Shown piece by piece: positions 18,201 through 29,846 of a stretch of DNA of 64,000 nucleotides; positions within the stretch are counted from its first letter, which is position 1, and every line of letters starts with the position of its first letter. The stretch is taken from the NCBI RefSeq assembly GCF_014193675.1, contig NZ_BLXZ01000002.1:620001-684000 (forward strand), given 5' to 3'. The notes under the pieces were generated by a model. The model was given only the letters and a program-made list of their open reading frames with translations, was not told where the DNA came from and did no database searches. Source of the DNA: Geomonas limicola (GTDB lineage: Bacteria; Desulfobacterota; Desulfuromonadia; Geobacterales; Geobacteraceae). The position numbers and the translations under genes are program-made.

Positions 18201-18866
18201 GACTACCTGGTGAAGAAGTCGGTCTGGTGCGTGGGCGGCGACGGCTGGGCCTACGACATCGGCTACGGCGGCCTGGACCACGTGATCGCCTCCGGCAAGA
18301 ACGTGAACCTCCTGGTGCTCGACACCGAGGTGTACTCGAACACCGGCGGCCAAGCCTCCAAGGCTACCCCGATGGGGGCCGTGGCCCAGTTCGCCGCAGG
18401 CGGCAAGCCGCAGGCCAAGAAGGACCTGGCGATGATCGCCATGGCCTACGGCAACGTCTACGTGGCGCGCGTGGCGCTCTCCAACCCCGGCCAGGTGGTG
18501 AAGGCGTTCCTCGAGGCGGAAGCCTACGACGGACCGTCCCTGATCATCGCCTACAGCCACTGCATCGCCCACGGCATCGACATGGCGAGCGCCGTAGAGG
18601 AGGACCGCCGTGCGGTTGCCTCAGGTCACTGGCCGCTCTTGCGCTACAACCCGGAGCTGGCCGAGGCAGGGAAGAACCCGCTGCTGCTCGATTCCAAGGA
18701 GCCGACCATCACGCTCGAGGAGTACGCCTACGGCGAGAACCGCTACCGGGTGCTCAAGAAGAACAACCCGGAGGCCGCGGCGGCCCTCATGGCGCGCTCC
18801 AGCGAGCTCACCACCCGTCGCTTCGACCTCTACAAGCGGATGGCCGAGATGGAGTTCGGCAAATAG
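15294..18866 (+). CDS. nifJ: Pyruvate:ferredoxin (flavodoxin) oxidoreductase, single chain
   Basis: A 1190-residue enzyme that converts pyruvate and CoA to acetyl-CoA and CO2 (or the reverse) with reduction of ferredoxin. The N-terminal region (from RMVTIDGNTAAAHVAHATNEV; YPITPSS motif) binds pyruvate, followed by the domain II and gamma-type domains. Two 4Fe-4S motifs are seen: CIQCGICSFVCP and CTGCGACVYNCP. The C-terminal TPP domain has CAGCGE, GDGWAYDIGYGGLDH and the conserved Cys of the third cluster. The RBS AGGAGG lies 8 bases before the ATG. It is monocistronic. In acetate- and citrate-using anaerobes this enzyme links acetyl-CoA, pyruvate and ferredoxin. Confidence 0.97.
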   Translation: MSRRMVTIDGNTAAAHVAHATNEVIAIYPITPSSVMGEISDEKSARGEKNIWGTVPFVSELQSEGGASGAVHGALQAGALTTTFTASQGLLLMIPNMFKIAGELTSTVFHISARAISAAALNIFGDHSDVMAARSTGWGMLCSNNVQEVMDFALIAQAATLRARVPFMHFFDGFRTSHEVQKVEELTFDDMRAMLTDELVQAHRDRALTPDRPVMRGTAQNPDVYFQGRETVNAFYPKAMTIVQEEMDKFAKVTGRSYKLVEYVGAPDAERVVIVMGSAADTFQETLETLNKNGEKVGLLKVRLFRPFPAEILAAAIPATARKIAVLDRTKEPGSLGEPLYLDVRTAVGEAMADGTVSFPGYPIIVGGRFGLGSKELTPGMAKGVYDNLKLDKPKNHFVVGIVEDVTNCSLPYDAKFMNPSPGTYSAMFYGLGSDGTVGANKNSIKIIGEHSDNNVQAYFVYDSKKAGSVTTSHLRFGKGEIRSPYLIDQADFVACHNFSFLEKYDMLERAKTGGTFLLCSPFDKDSVWDSMPVEVQKEIIAKKLKFYVIDAIRLAEELGLGARINVIMQTAFFKISGIMELQVAIDAIKDAIKKSYGKSGEKVVEMNNKAVDAALANIFEVKVPAQASSKLKKPPVVGAHAPAFVQEVTAPIIAGYGDNLPVSKMPADGTFPTATSQYEKRNIAVDIPVWDEALCIQCGICSFVCPHATIRMKVYEGDSLKGAPETFKSADARGNEFKGMKCTVQVAPEDCTGCGACVYNCPAKSKEDPKHKAINMKFQAPLRATEAANYDFFLQIPDTDPKLYKRDTLKGSQLITPLFEYSGACAGCGETPYLKLMSQLFGDRAMIANATGCTSIYGGNLPTTPWSQNQDGRGPAWSNSLFEDNAEFGFGMRLAIDKFNEAARELVTQLIGCSCKSCDPVKPVMQEILAADQKDQAGVEAQRGRVAKLKEALAGCSEPAAKKLLSIADYLVKKSVWCVGGDGWAYDIGYGGLDHVIASGKNVNLLVLDTEVYSNTGGQASKATPMGAVAQFAAGGKPQAKKDLAMIAMAYGNVYVARVALSNPGQVVKAFLEAEAYDGPSLIIAYSHCIAHGIDMASAVEEDRRAVASGHWPLLRYNPELAEAGKNPLLLDSKEPTITLEEYAYGENRYRVLKKNNPEAAAALMARSSELTTRRFDLYKRMAEMEFGK

Positions 18867-18867
18867 C

Positions 18868-18897
18868 TTGACACCATTAGGACGTAAAGCCTAAGAT
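18868..18897 (+). promoter_or_regulatory. Promoter of the cold-shock gene
   Basis: TTGACA (18868-18873) begins two bases after the nifJ stop codon. TAAGAT (18892-18897) follows at a spacing of 18. The leader to the ATG would be about 60 bases. Confidence 0.55.
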
Positions 18898-18964
18898 CTT
18901 AACAGTGGCGGGGAGATCGTCCCCGCCCGATTTTCAACCAGAAGTTAGTAAGGAGAATGCAGGA

Positions 18965-19165
18965 ATGGCACAAGGCGTAGTGAAGTGGTTCAACGACAGC
19001 AAAGGTTTTGGTTTTATCGAACAGGACAACGGTGATGATGTCTTCGTGCATTTCTCCGCTATCCAGGGTGATGGGTTTAAGTCCCTGGCGGAAGGCGACC
19101 AGGTTTCCTTCGACGTTCAGAAGGGGCCGAAAGGTCTGCAGGCCGCAAACGTGGTGAAAATCTAG
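18965..19165 (+). CDS. Cold-shock protein, CspA family
   Basis: A 66-residue single-domain CSD protein with RNP1 (KGFGFIEQ) and RNP2 (VFVHFSAI) motifs that bind single-stranded RNA or DNA. The start ATG at 18965 is set by AAGGAG upstream and by the family start [11 protein letters not shown]. It has its own promoter just after nifJ and a strong terminator after it. Family members act as RNA chaperones, and not all are cold-induced. Confidence 0.96.
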   Translation: MAQGVVKWFNDSKGFGFIEQDNGDDVFVHFSAIQGDGFKSLAEGDQVSFDVQKGPKGLQAANVVKI

Positions 19166-19193
19166 TAACTGACGACAACGGCTGACAAAAGCG

Positions 19194-19224
19194 AAAAAGC
19201 CCCGGAGAGATCCGGGGCTTTTTT
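19194..19224. terminator. Bidirectional terminator after the cold-shock gene
   Basis: The stem AAAAAGCCCCGGA / TCCGGGGCTTTTT with loop GAGA carries a T run. The convergent pentapeptide-repeat gene ends at 19280 and may use it too. Confidence 0.88.
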
Positions 19225-19279
19225 CGTTGAGGCTGGCAGTGGGTGATCGATCCCGATTCCTCGGATCTGCCCCATGGGG

Positions 19280-19927
19280 TTACTCGATGCAGCTGCCGAC
19301 CGAGCCGTTGCGGCAGACCGTCTTGTCGATCCAGAGAGCGCCGTCCATGCGGCTTCCGTCCAGGCGGGTGCCGCGCAGGCGGGCCTGGCTCAGGCTGGCG
19401 CCGCGCAGGTTGGCGCCGGTCAGGTCGGCGAGCTCCAGGTCGGTCTCGGCGAGGTCGGCACGCTCCAGGTTGGCCATGCGCAGGTTGACCCGGTTCAGCT
19501 TGGCACCGCTTAGGTCCATGCCGGTCAGGTTGAGCCCGGAGAGGTCCATGCCCGAGAGGTCCCGGGTGGTGCTCAGGATGCCGCGCACCTCGTTTTCGGA
19601 GAGTCGGCGGTTGTAGACCTTGGCCTGGGCCGGGTCGGTCTTTCCCTTGGCCTTATGCGCCCTGGCCTTCTTCTTTTTGGTTGCCGGCTTCTTCTTCGGC
19701 TCGGCGGGCTTGGCGGTGCCGTTCCCCTCGGCGGCAAGTGCAGCGAGCTTCGCCTCGGCGAGTGCCAGTTTACGGGACTGCACCTCGTTGCTCGGCTCGG
19801 CCTTCTCGGGCGCCGCCGCTGCAACAGCTGCCACGGCCGCGGGGGGCGCCGGTTCGGACGCGGCCAGGACGGCCGCGGGGAGAGCCAGGCTGAGGGCGAT
19901 AAGTATGATCTGGTAACGGCGGTTCAT
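19280..19927 (-). CDS. Exported pentapeptide-repeat protein
   Basis: A 215-residue protein. Residues 1-24 form a signal peptide (MNRRYQIILIALSLALPAAVLA). An Ala/Lys/Pro-rich linker of about 90 residues follows, then about 17 pentapeptide repeats of the A(D/N)LxX type from LSGMDLSGLNLTGMDLSG to RLDGSRMDGALW. The end has Cys residues (TVCRNGSVGSC) that could form a disulphide. The start at 19927 is chosen because GGAGG lies seven bases upstream; the eight codons before it are excluded. The repeats should fold as a right-handed square helix. The role is unknown; the periplasmic location differs from the cytoplasmic gyrase-protecting type. Confidence 0.85.
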   Translation of the reverse strand: MNRRYQIILIALSLALPAAVLAASEPAPPAAVAAVAAAAPEKAEPSNEVQSRKLALAEAKLAALAAEGNGTAKPAEPKKKPATKKKKARAHKAKGKTDPAQAKVYNRRLSENEVRGILSTTRDLSGMDLSGLNLTGMDLSGAKLNRVNLRMANLERADLAETDLELADLTGANLRGASLSQARLRGTRLDGSRMDGALWIDKTVCRNGSVGSCIE

Positions 19928-20132
19928 GCGTCGCCTCCGGTAAATGGACATCAGGACTCTGCTGCACTGAACCTATCGGCTTCAGCTGAAAAAACTGTAG
20001 CGATTTCCTCGCCTGGCGTGAGGAAACCGGCCCTTTACGGAGAAAACCGGGAAAATGAGTGCACGATGTGCTATATTCTAATGTTACCTTCGGCCCACCT
20101 GGTTGGGTGGAAAATCTGGATGCGGGAGTACC

Positions 20133-22973
<2,841 letters not shown>

Positions 22974-23003
22974 CCTTCGGTTGCCTAGCCAGGAGGTAGT
23001 GTC

Positions 23004-23171
23004 ATGACAGAAAAGAACTGCAGTTGCGAGCCGGGTCGTCCCGGCAGTTGCCCCAGCTGTTTTGCGGAGCAGCTCATCGACTACTGGTGCGAGACCTGCC
23101 GGCTCTCGGTGCCGGACAAGCGCTGCCCGCACTGCGGGCTGAAGACCAAGAAAAAACGGCAGCAGGGCTAG
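23004..23171 (+). CDS. Small zinc-ribbon protein (55 residues)
   Basis: A 55-codon gene 30 bp after uvrA with a perfect AGGAGG RBS (22991-22996). The protein has eight Cys: C6, C8, C16 and C19 in the first half and a clear zinc ribbon C29-x2-C32 / C41-x2-C44 (CETC...CPHC), then a basic tail KTKKKRQQG. A terminator follows 32 bases after the stop. Codon use and RBS support a real gene. I do not recognise the family; the basic tail and ribbon suggest a nucleic-acid or protein contact, and the place after uvrA hints at, but does not prove, a link to repair. Confidence 0.75.
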   Translation: MTEKNCSCEPGRPGSCPSCFAEQLIDYWCETCRLSVPDKRCPHCGLKTKKKRQQG

Positions 23172-23203
23172 CCCCTGACAAAACGGATCCAAGCGACCTC
23201 TGG

Positions 23204-23237
23204 GCCCGCCACTCACCTGCAGTGGCGGGCTCTTTTT
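23204..23237 (+). terminator. Terminator of uvrA and the zinc-ribbon gene
   Basis: A perfect 10-bp stem (GCCCGCCACT / AGTGGCGGGC) with a seven-base loop, followed by TCTTTTT. Confidence 0.9.
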
Positions 23238-23402
23238 GCTCCATTTCCCGGGTTCACCTCCGGTCGCCCGGCACTGGAGAGCCTGCCCCCGTCTTCCCCG
23301 CCCGTTACGCCAGGACCACCCGGAACCACCTCTCCTGTTCCCTCTGCGAATCTGCGTTATAATAAACCAGCTTTAATCTAACCTTTAACCGGGGCGCGGG
23401 AC

Positions 23403-23975
23403 ATGCGGCGTAACCTGCTACTGCAATTGACGGTGCTGGCTCTTCTGGTGCTCCAGGTCGGATGCAGCCGGCTGCTGCCCAGCGGCAAGGCGGTGGCCGA
23501 ATCGCCCTGGACCAACTACTCCGACGCCAAGGGGGCCTTCGACAAGATAACCGTCGGCGAAACCACCGTGGAGGATCTGAAGGTGCTCGGCTTCGACGTG
23601 AAGAGCTCCCCCAACCTCAAGGTGCTCAACTACCTGGACATCGCGGCGACCGTGCAGGGGATCCCGCACGAGGAACTCGACCCCGGGTTGCAGGCCTGCC
23701 TCATGGCGCGCGACGACTGCCGCGCCTACGTTTTCGAGCCGAAGCGGACCTATACCAAGCGCATCGGCAATTTCTGGCTGGATATCGCGAGTTTCCGGCG
23801 GGTTACCCAGGAGACCGGCTGGCGCTTCAAGGCACTCATCGTCTTCGTGAACCACCACGTCGCCTACAAGCTCGCCAGCGGGGAACCGCAGATCGATCAA
23901 CTGCAGGAACAGAACAACCCCCTGGGGCCGTTCCAACTCCCCTCCAACCTGATTTTCGGCATCATACCCTTCTGA
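23403..23975 (+). CDS. Conserved hypothetical lipoprotein
   Basis: A 190-residue lipoprotein: signal peptide of residues 1-20 and lipobox LQVGC with Cys21. The start of the mature part (DKITVGETTVEDLKVLGFDV) recalls the short helix region of BamE/SmpA-type lipoproteins, where a similar G.T..D...LG motif occurs, but the rest does not match. Two Cys (LQACLMARDDC) may form a disulphide. No partner is evident: the methyltransferase gene downstream has its own promoter. Function unknown. Confidence 0.75.
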   Translation: MRRNLLLQLTVLALLVLQVGCSRLLPSGKAVAESPWTNYSDAKGAFDKITVGETTVEDLKVLGFDVKSSPNLKVLNYLDIAATVQGIPHEELDPGLQACLMARDDCRAYVFEPKRTYTKRIGNFWLDIASFRRVTQETGWRFKALIVFVNHHVAYKLASGEPQIDQLQEQNNPLGPFQLPSNLIFGIIPF

Positions 23976-24015
23976 TTGACGTGCTCGAACAGTTCATTAG
24001 ACAATAGGTCACTGG

Positions 24016-24044
24016 TTGACATAACCGGGGCTAGCTGCTATTTT
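24016..24044 (+). promoter_or_regulatory. Sigma-70 promoter of the methyltransferase gene
   Basis: TTGACA (24016-24021), a 17-base spacer and TATTTT (24039-24044). The start codon is about 68 bases downstream. Confidence 0.65.
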
Positions 24045-24112
24045 GCGGCCTTTGTAAACATTTGTAATAAACGGCTCCCGAGGCATCGGCTGAGGAAGCA
24101 AGGGCAGGCACC

Positions 24113-25630
24113 ATGGAATGGCAAGACGGCTACATCACCGAGGTCGAATACGTGCACGGGGTCTACCGCGAGCTGGGTCCCTCGGCCCTCAACTTCATCC
24201 TGCTGCTGCAAAGCCGCGATCCGGTGCCGCTCAAGGAAGGGTTCAGCTACCTGGACCTCGGTTGCGGTCAGGGTGAATCGGTAAACCTGTTCGCCGCCTG
24301 CCACCCAGAGGGGCAGTTCCACGCCGTGGACTTCAACGCGGCGCATATCGCAGGCGCGCGCAACGTGGCGCGCCAGGCGAGCATCCAGAACGTCACCTTC
24401 TGGGAGGCGAGCTTCGCCGACCTCCCCGAGCTGGACCTCCCCCAGTTCGACTTCATCGTGCTGCACGGCATCTACTCCTGGGTCGGGCCGGAGAACCGGC
24501 AGCGCATCGTCGACTTCCTGCGCACCCACCTCAAATCCGGCGGCGTGGTCTATGTAAGCTACAACAGCCTCCCGGGCTGGAGCAGCTACGCCCCGTTGCG
24601 CCAGCTGCTCTCAAGCTACGCCGACACCCAGCCGGGGAACCTGGAGGAGCGTGTCGAGCGCGCGCTCAGGTTTGCCCAGCGGCTCAAAAGTGCCGGAGCC
24701 TCCTTCTTCAGCACCAATTCAGCTGCCCGGGATTTCTTCGACTACATCTGCACCCTGCCGCGTAACTACGTGGTGCACGAATTCTTCAACCGGGACTGGT
24801 CCCTTTTCTACCATGCCGAGGTGGTACGCAACCTCGCCGCGGCCAAGCTGCACTTCGTCGGTTCGGCGAACCTCGCCGAGAACCAGGACATGCTCCGCTT
24901 CAGCGCCGAGCAGCAGCAGGTGCTGGGGGCGATCTCGGACCGGGTGATGCGCGAGACCGTGAAAGACTTCACGGTGGCGCCGCTGCTGCGCCGGGACATC
25001 TTCACCAAGGGGGGGCGGCGCATCCCGGCGGTGGAACAGCTGCGCCACGTGGGGGAGACCGGGTTCGCCCTGGTGGTGCCCCGGGCGAGGGTCGAGTACA
25101 AGGCAGCCTTCCCCATCGGTGAGGTGGCTCTCGAGCCCCTGTTGTACGACCCGATCCTCCTGGCGCTGGAAGAAAGGCCGCAGACCCTGGACCAGCTCCT
25201 GTCCCATCCGGAGGTCGAGTCCCTGGGCAAGACCCGGGTGATCGAGGCGCTCATGGTGCTCATGGCGGCGGACTACGTGATGACCGCGGTGGAACCGGCG
25301 CTCTACACCACCATGACCACGCGCCGGCTCAACAACGCGATCATCGAGCGGCACCTGGACAACCTGGAGAAAAAGACCCTCGCCTCGCCGGTCCTGCAAA
25401 GCGGCGTGAAGGTGGACTGGCTGGAGCGGCTGCTCCTGCTCTGCGAGATCCGCGGCACCGACGACCCGGCGGCCTTTATCTGGGGAGAGATGCGGCAGCG
25501 CGAACAACTGCTGAGCCGAGAAGGAGAGATCCTCACTACCGAAGAGGAGAACCTCGCCGAGCTGGCCCGGGTGATCGCGGTGTTTCGCGAGGAGAAGCTC
25601 CCGCTCTTGCGGCAACTCGGTGTTTTCTGA
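24113..25630 (+). CDS. Class I SAM-dependent methyltransferase with regulatory domain
   Basis: A 505-residue protein. The SAM-binding motif is LDLGCGQGESV (about residues 48-58), followed by HAVDFN (motif II), DFIVLHGIYSWV and the VYVSYNSLPGW strand. A long middle and C-terminal part (about 210-500) corresponds to the methyltransferase regulatory domain seen in this two-domain family, and ends with winged-helix-like text (LDQLLSHPEVESLGKTRVIEALMVLMAADYV). The substrate is unknown; members often act on peptides or proteins. It stands 87 bp before srkA, which may be read through from the same promoter. Confidence 0.88.
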   Translation: MEWQDGYITEVEYVHGVYRELGPSALNFILLLQSRDPVPLKEGFSYLDLGCGQGESVNLFAACHPEGQFHAVDFNAAHIAGARNVARQASIQNVTFWEASFADLPELDLPQFDFIVLHGIYSWVGPENRQRIVDFLRTHLKSGGVVYVSYNSLPGWSSYAPLRQLLSSYADTQPGNLEERVERALRFAQRLKSAGASFFSTNSAARDFFDYICTLPRNYVVHEFFNRDWSLFYHAEVVRNLAAAKLHFVGSANLAENQDMLRFSAEQQQVLGAISDRVMRETVKDFTVAPLLRRDIFTKGGRRIPAVEQLRHVGETGFALVVPRARVEYKAAFPIGEVALEPLLYDPILLALEERPQTLDQLLSHPEVESLGKTRVIEALMVLMAADYVMTAVEPALYTTMTTRRLNNAIIERHLDNLEKKTLASPVLQSGVKVDWLERLLLLCEIRGTDDPAAFIWGEMRQREQLLSREGEILTTEEENLAELARVIAVFREEKLPLLRQLGVF

Positions 25631-25716
25631 GGCGGAACCGGGCGTTGCCGTCGGGCGGCCAATGGTGGTATGGTAGCAAACGTAGCTAAGCCAAACGCGC
25701 AGGAGATACCCGCCCG

Positions 25717-26712
25717 ATGCCGGAGAGCACCCATCCCTTTCAGACCCTGACCCCCAGCTTCATCATGGACGCCGTGGAGAGCCAGGGATACCGCTGCGAC
25801 TGCCGCACCTCGGCCCTGAACAGCTACGAAAACCGCGTCTACCAGGTGGGGGTCGAGGACGGTCAACCGCTGATCGCCAAGTTCTACCGCCCTAGGCGCT
25901 GGAGCGACGCCCAGATCCTCGAAGAGCATGCCTTCTCCTTCGAGCTTGCCGAGCACGAGCTCCCCGTGGTGGCCCCCTGCCGCAACGAGGCAGGCGAGAG
26001 CCTGTTCCACTACGAGGGGTTCCGTTTCGCGCTCTACCCGCGCCAGGGGGGGCACGCCCCCGAGTTCGACAACGACGAGAACCTGGTGATCCTCGGTCGC
26101 ATGCTGGGGCGCATCCACTCGATCGGTGCCCTGCGACCCTTCAAGGAGCGCCCAACCCTGGACTGCATGAGTTTCGGGCGGCGCAGCGTGCAGCTCATCA
26201 GTGCCGACTTCATCCCGGACGAGTACCGGGAGAGTTACCTGGCGGTGACCGAGCAGCTCCTGCAGGCGATCGACGAGATCTTCGCCGCCACCCCGGACGT
26301 CCGCGTCATCCGCGCCCACGGCGACTGTCATGCCGGCAACATCCTCTGGCGCGACGGTGCCCCGCACTTCGTGGACTTCGACGACGCCCGGACCGCTCCG
26401 GCCATCCAGGACCTCTGGATGATGCTCTCCGGCGAGCGGCCGCGCCAGCAGGCACAACTGGTCCAGCTCATCAAGGGATACCGCGAGTTCAACGACTTCC
26501 ACTCCCGCGAGCTCTGGCTGGTAGAGGCTTTGCGCGCCCTGCGCATGCTGCACTACAGCGCCTGGCTCGCCAGCCGCTGGGAGGACCCCAGTTTTCCGCG
26601 CACCTTCCCCTGGTTCAACACGGTGCGCTACTGGGGGGAGCACATCCTGCAGCTGCGCGAGCAGTTGGCGCTCCTCGAGGAACCGCCCCTGGAGCTCCCC
26701 CGCGACCTGTGA
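25717..26712 (+). CDS. srkA: Stress response kinase A (YihE/RdoA-type)
   Basis: A 331-residue Ser/Thr kinase of the APH/ChoK fold. It follows E. coli SrkA along its whole length: FQTLTPSFIMDAVESQG, LNSYENRVYQVG, FYRPRRWSDAQILEEH, the catalytic loop HGDCHAGNILWRDG and the metal-binding FVDFDDAR, then AIQDLWMM. Family members protect cells from death under stress. The length equals E. coli SrkA (328). A terminator follows directly. The DsbA gene that accompanies it in enterobacteria is absent here. Confidence 0.94.
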   Translation: MPESTHPFQTLTPSFIMDAVESQGYRCDCRTSALNSYENRVYQVGVEDGQPLIAKFYRPRRWSDAQILEEHAFSFELAEHELPVVAPCRNEAGESLFHYEGFRFALYPRQGGHAPEFDNDENLVILGRMLGRIHSIGALRPFKERPTLDCMSFGRRSVQLISADFIPDEYRESYLAVTEQLLQAIDEIFAATPDVRVIRAHGDCHAGNILWRDGAPHFVDFDDARTAPAIQDLWMMLSGERPRQQAQLVQLIKGYREFNDFHSRELWLVEALRALRMLHYSAWLASRWEDPSFPRTFPWFNTVRYWGEHILQLREQLALLEEPPLELPRDL

Positions 26713-26725
26713 TCGAACCTTATGA

Positions 26726-26759
26726 CAAAAAAAGGGCGCCTCTGCGGCGCCCTTTTTTG
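26726..26759. terminator. Bidirectional terminator after srkA
   Basis: The stem AAAAAAAGGGCGCC / GGCGCCCTTTTTT has a five-base loop. Confidence 0.9.
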
Positions 26760-26775
26760 TGGGTTGTGTGATGTT

Positions 26776-26813
26776 AATCCCCCCGCCCTTGACGGGAGGG
26801 GGATAGGGGGTGG
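26776..26813 (-). repeat. Partial copy of the composite intergenic repeat
   Basis: A CCGCCCTTGACGGGAGGG palindrome followed by GGATAGGGGGTGG. It matches, in inverse orientation, the second palindrome of the repeats at 35791, 39402 and 48333. Only this half is present. Confidence 0.7.
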
Positions 26814-26872
26814 CGGGACTCCACGATCTTAGAGAAGATCCACCGCCCTGCTCCTTTTAGACCGCGGATATT

Positions 26873-27943
<1,071 letters not shown>

Positions 27944-28471
27944 CTAACGTTTTTTTTCAAGTTCCAGGTCGAGGTGTTTCAACTGCTCGATGTTCTTGTT
28001 CAGGTCGTTGATGGTACGGTTCAGGTCCCCGACCTCGTGGCTGAGGGTCTGGTTGGTGATCCGGTAGGCGCGGTTTTGTCTCTTCAGTTCATCGGCAGTA
28101 GTGATCAATTCTACAAGAGGGGTGGCTTGGACGCTCCAGGGACTGGCAGGAAATTCCTTCTTCAGGCGCCTGAGCAGCTGGTGCCCCTGGGGTGAGGCCG
28201 GACGCTCGACGCTGGGTTTCAAGGACAACAGCGCCAGCCTAAAGAGCGCCTCGTCGGTAACGCCGGGGATGGCCGGGCCGCTCACGATAGACTCCAGGAT
28301 CTTGCTGGCGCCGGCACTGTCCCCTTTCTCGAGGGAGGTCCGCGCCGAGGCGAGGCGGCGCCCTTCCGAGAAGCTCTGCAGGAAGCCGCTCCCTTTTTCG
28401 CCGGACCGCCCGGTAGCGCAGCCGGCGCACAGGGCGGCGGCCAGGATAAGGGTCAGGTGCTTTTTCATCAT
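27944..28471 (-). CDS. Lipoprotein with helical repeat and coiled coil
   Basis: A 175-residue lipoprotein with lipobox LCAGC (Cys18). Residues 35-110 have TPR-like helices (ARTSLEKGDSAGASKILESI; DEALFRLALLSL). Residues 120-175 form a long heptad region (HEVGDLNRTINDLNKNIEQLKHLDLELEKKR). The architecture resembles QseG-type lipoproteins that accompany envelope sensor kinases. Here the start codon overlaps the stop of a membrane diguanylate cyclase gene by four bases, which suggests joint translation and a periplasmic role beside that sensor. Function not proven. Confidence 0.8.
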   Translation of the reverse strand: MMKKHLTLILAAALCAGCATGRSGEKGSGFLQSFSEGRRLASARTSLEKGDSAGASKILESIVSGPAIPGVTDEALFRLALLSLKPSVERPASPQGHQLLRRLKKEFPASPWSVQATPLVELITTADELKRQNRAYRITNQTLSHEVGDLNRTINDLNKNIEQLKHLDLELEKKR

Positions 28472-29802
28472 GCCTGCTTTCGTTTCCCGACGATCAGGTA
28501 GTTGCTGCCGGGAGTCTCCTTGGCCGAATCCTTGGCCTGGGCCGAGGCCCGGGCGATGTCGACCGCGGAGGAGTACTCGTCGCCGCCGCAGATGATGACG
28601 GCGATGGAGATGGTGGTGATGGGGAAGAAGCGGTGCACGCCGTAGCGGTCGCAGCCGTCTATGCCGCCGCGCGCCAGGTCCTCGGGTCCGAAGTGCCGGC
28701 GTACTTCCCTGTCAAAGTTGCGGATCACCGCCTCGCAGACCTCGGCGACCCGGTCGGTGGAGAGGACCATGACGAAGTCGTCGCCGCCGACGTGGCCGAC
28801 GAAGCTCCCCGGGTCGCCTACTTCCTTCACGGTGGCGAGGATCAGGTCGCCGGTCACCCGCAAGAGCTCGCTCCCCTTGGCGTAGCCGTAGTGGTCGCTG
28901 AAGGGCTTGAAGTTGTCCAGGTCGGCGTAGCAGAAGGCGAAGTTGCCGCCGCTTTTCAGCCGCTGGTCCAGGACCCGCTCGATGGCGATGTTTCCGGGGA
29001 GCCGGGTGAGGGGGCTCGCGTCCAGGCTGTTTTGCTCGAGCACCTTGAGGCGCGCCGCCATCCTGGTGAAGTCGCGGGCCAGTTCGCTGATCTCGTCGCC
29101 CGGGGGGATCTGCGGGTCGTAGTCGAAGTCACCCTCGGCGATCCGGTGCGTGGCGCGCTGCAGCTTCCGGATCGCCCGGAAGGTGCGGTAGGTCACGAAG
29201 GGGGCGACCCCGATGGCGAGCAGGAACCCGGTGCAGGAGATGATGATGGTCCAGCGGATGGTCGATTCCTGCTGGTAGTTGGCGCTCTGCAGTTCGGCCT
29301 GCAAGAGGTCCTGGCGCTTGCCGTAGAAGGCATCAACGGCGTTCAGGAGCCGCACGGAAAGGGCCCTGAGTTCCCCCTCACGGTCACTTTCCCCGGAGAA
29401 AAGCCGGGCCGCGGCCAGGCGGAAGTCGGCGTAGAGCCGGTTCAGGGTCGCCGTGTCGCGCGAGGAGTCGAGGTCCTGGAGCACCCCCAGGTTTACCATG
29501 GTCTCCTTTTCGCGCTGGTGGAACAGTTCGACGAAGGTCGGGTCCTTGAGTATCTGGTACTTTCCCGCGTAGCTCTCCTGTGCCAGGAGCGAGGTGCGCA
29601 ACTTGATCAGGGAACTGATCATGGGGAGATCTTTGTTGGCGATCCCCCGGGCGGTCTTGTTCAGAGCGTACAGGCTGAAGGAAGAGAACGCAAGGGCGGC
29701 CATGGTAAACAGTGCCATGGCTGCATAACCCACACTGATCTTTTGGATCAGAGAGAAGTTGGAGAAGCGGAAAGCCGATTTTAGCTTGGGGAGGATTTCC
29801 AT
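28468..29802 (-). CDS. Membrane diguanylate cyclase (sensor-HAMP-GGDEF)
   Basis: About 444 residues. TM1 (about 20-40) and TM2 (about 188-208) flank a helical periplasmic sensor domain; HAMP follows (about 210-260), then a GGDEF domain with DASPLTRLPGN, YADLDNFKPFSDHYGY and the active-site motif GGDDF. The D-for-E change is seen in active cyclases, so c-di-GMP synthesis is likely. No RxxD inhibitory site precedes GGDDF. The ATG at 29802 is preferred; a TTG at 29838 is possible, and neither has a clear RBS. The lipoprotein gene downstream overlaps by four bases and may encode an input partner. Confidence 0.88.
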   Translation of the reverse strand: MEILPKLKSAFRFSNFSLIQKISVGYAAMALFTMAALAFSSFSLYALNKTARGIANKDLPMISSLIKLRTSLLAQESYAGKYQILKDPTFVELFHQREKETMVNLGVLQDLDSSRDTATLNRLYADFRLAAARLFSGESDREGELRALSVRLLNAVDAFYGKRQDLLQAELQSANYQQESTIRWTIIISCTGFLLAIGVAPFVTYRTFRAIRKLQRATHRIAEGDFDYDPQIPPGDEISELARDFTRMAARLKVLEQNSLDASPLTRLPGNIAIERVLDQRLKSGGNFAFCYADLDNFKPFSDHYGYAKGSELLRVTGDLILATVKEVGDPGSFVGHVGGDDFVMVLSTDRVAEVCEAVIRNFDREVRRHFGPEDLARGGIDGCDRYGVHRFFPITTISIAVIICGGDEYSSAVDIARASAQAKDSAKETPGSNYLIVGKRKQA

Positions 29803-29846
29803 AGCGAGAATATTAGGGGAGACTGAGGGATAAGTCAACGGATCAG

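Noticed and set aside
15291-18572. Long minus-strand frames opposite nifJ
   Set aside because: Shadow frames of a well-defined PFOR; His/Val/Gly/Arg-rich without domains.
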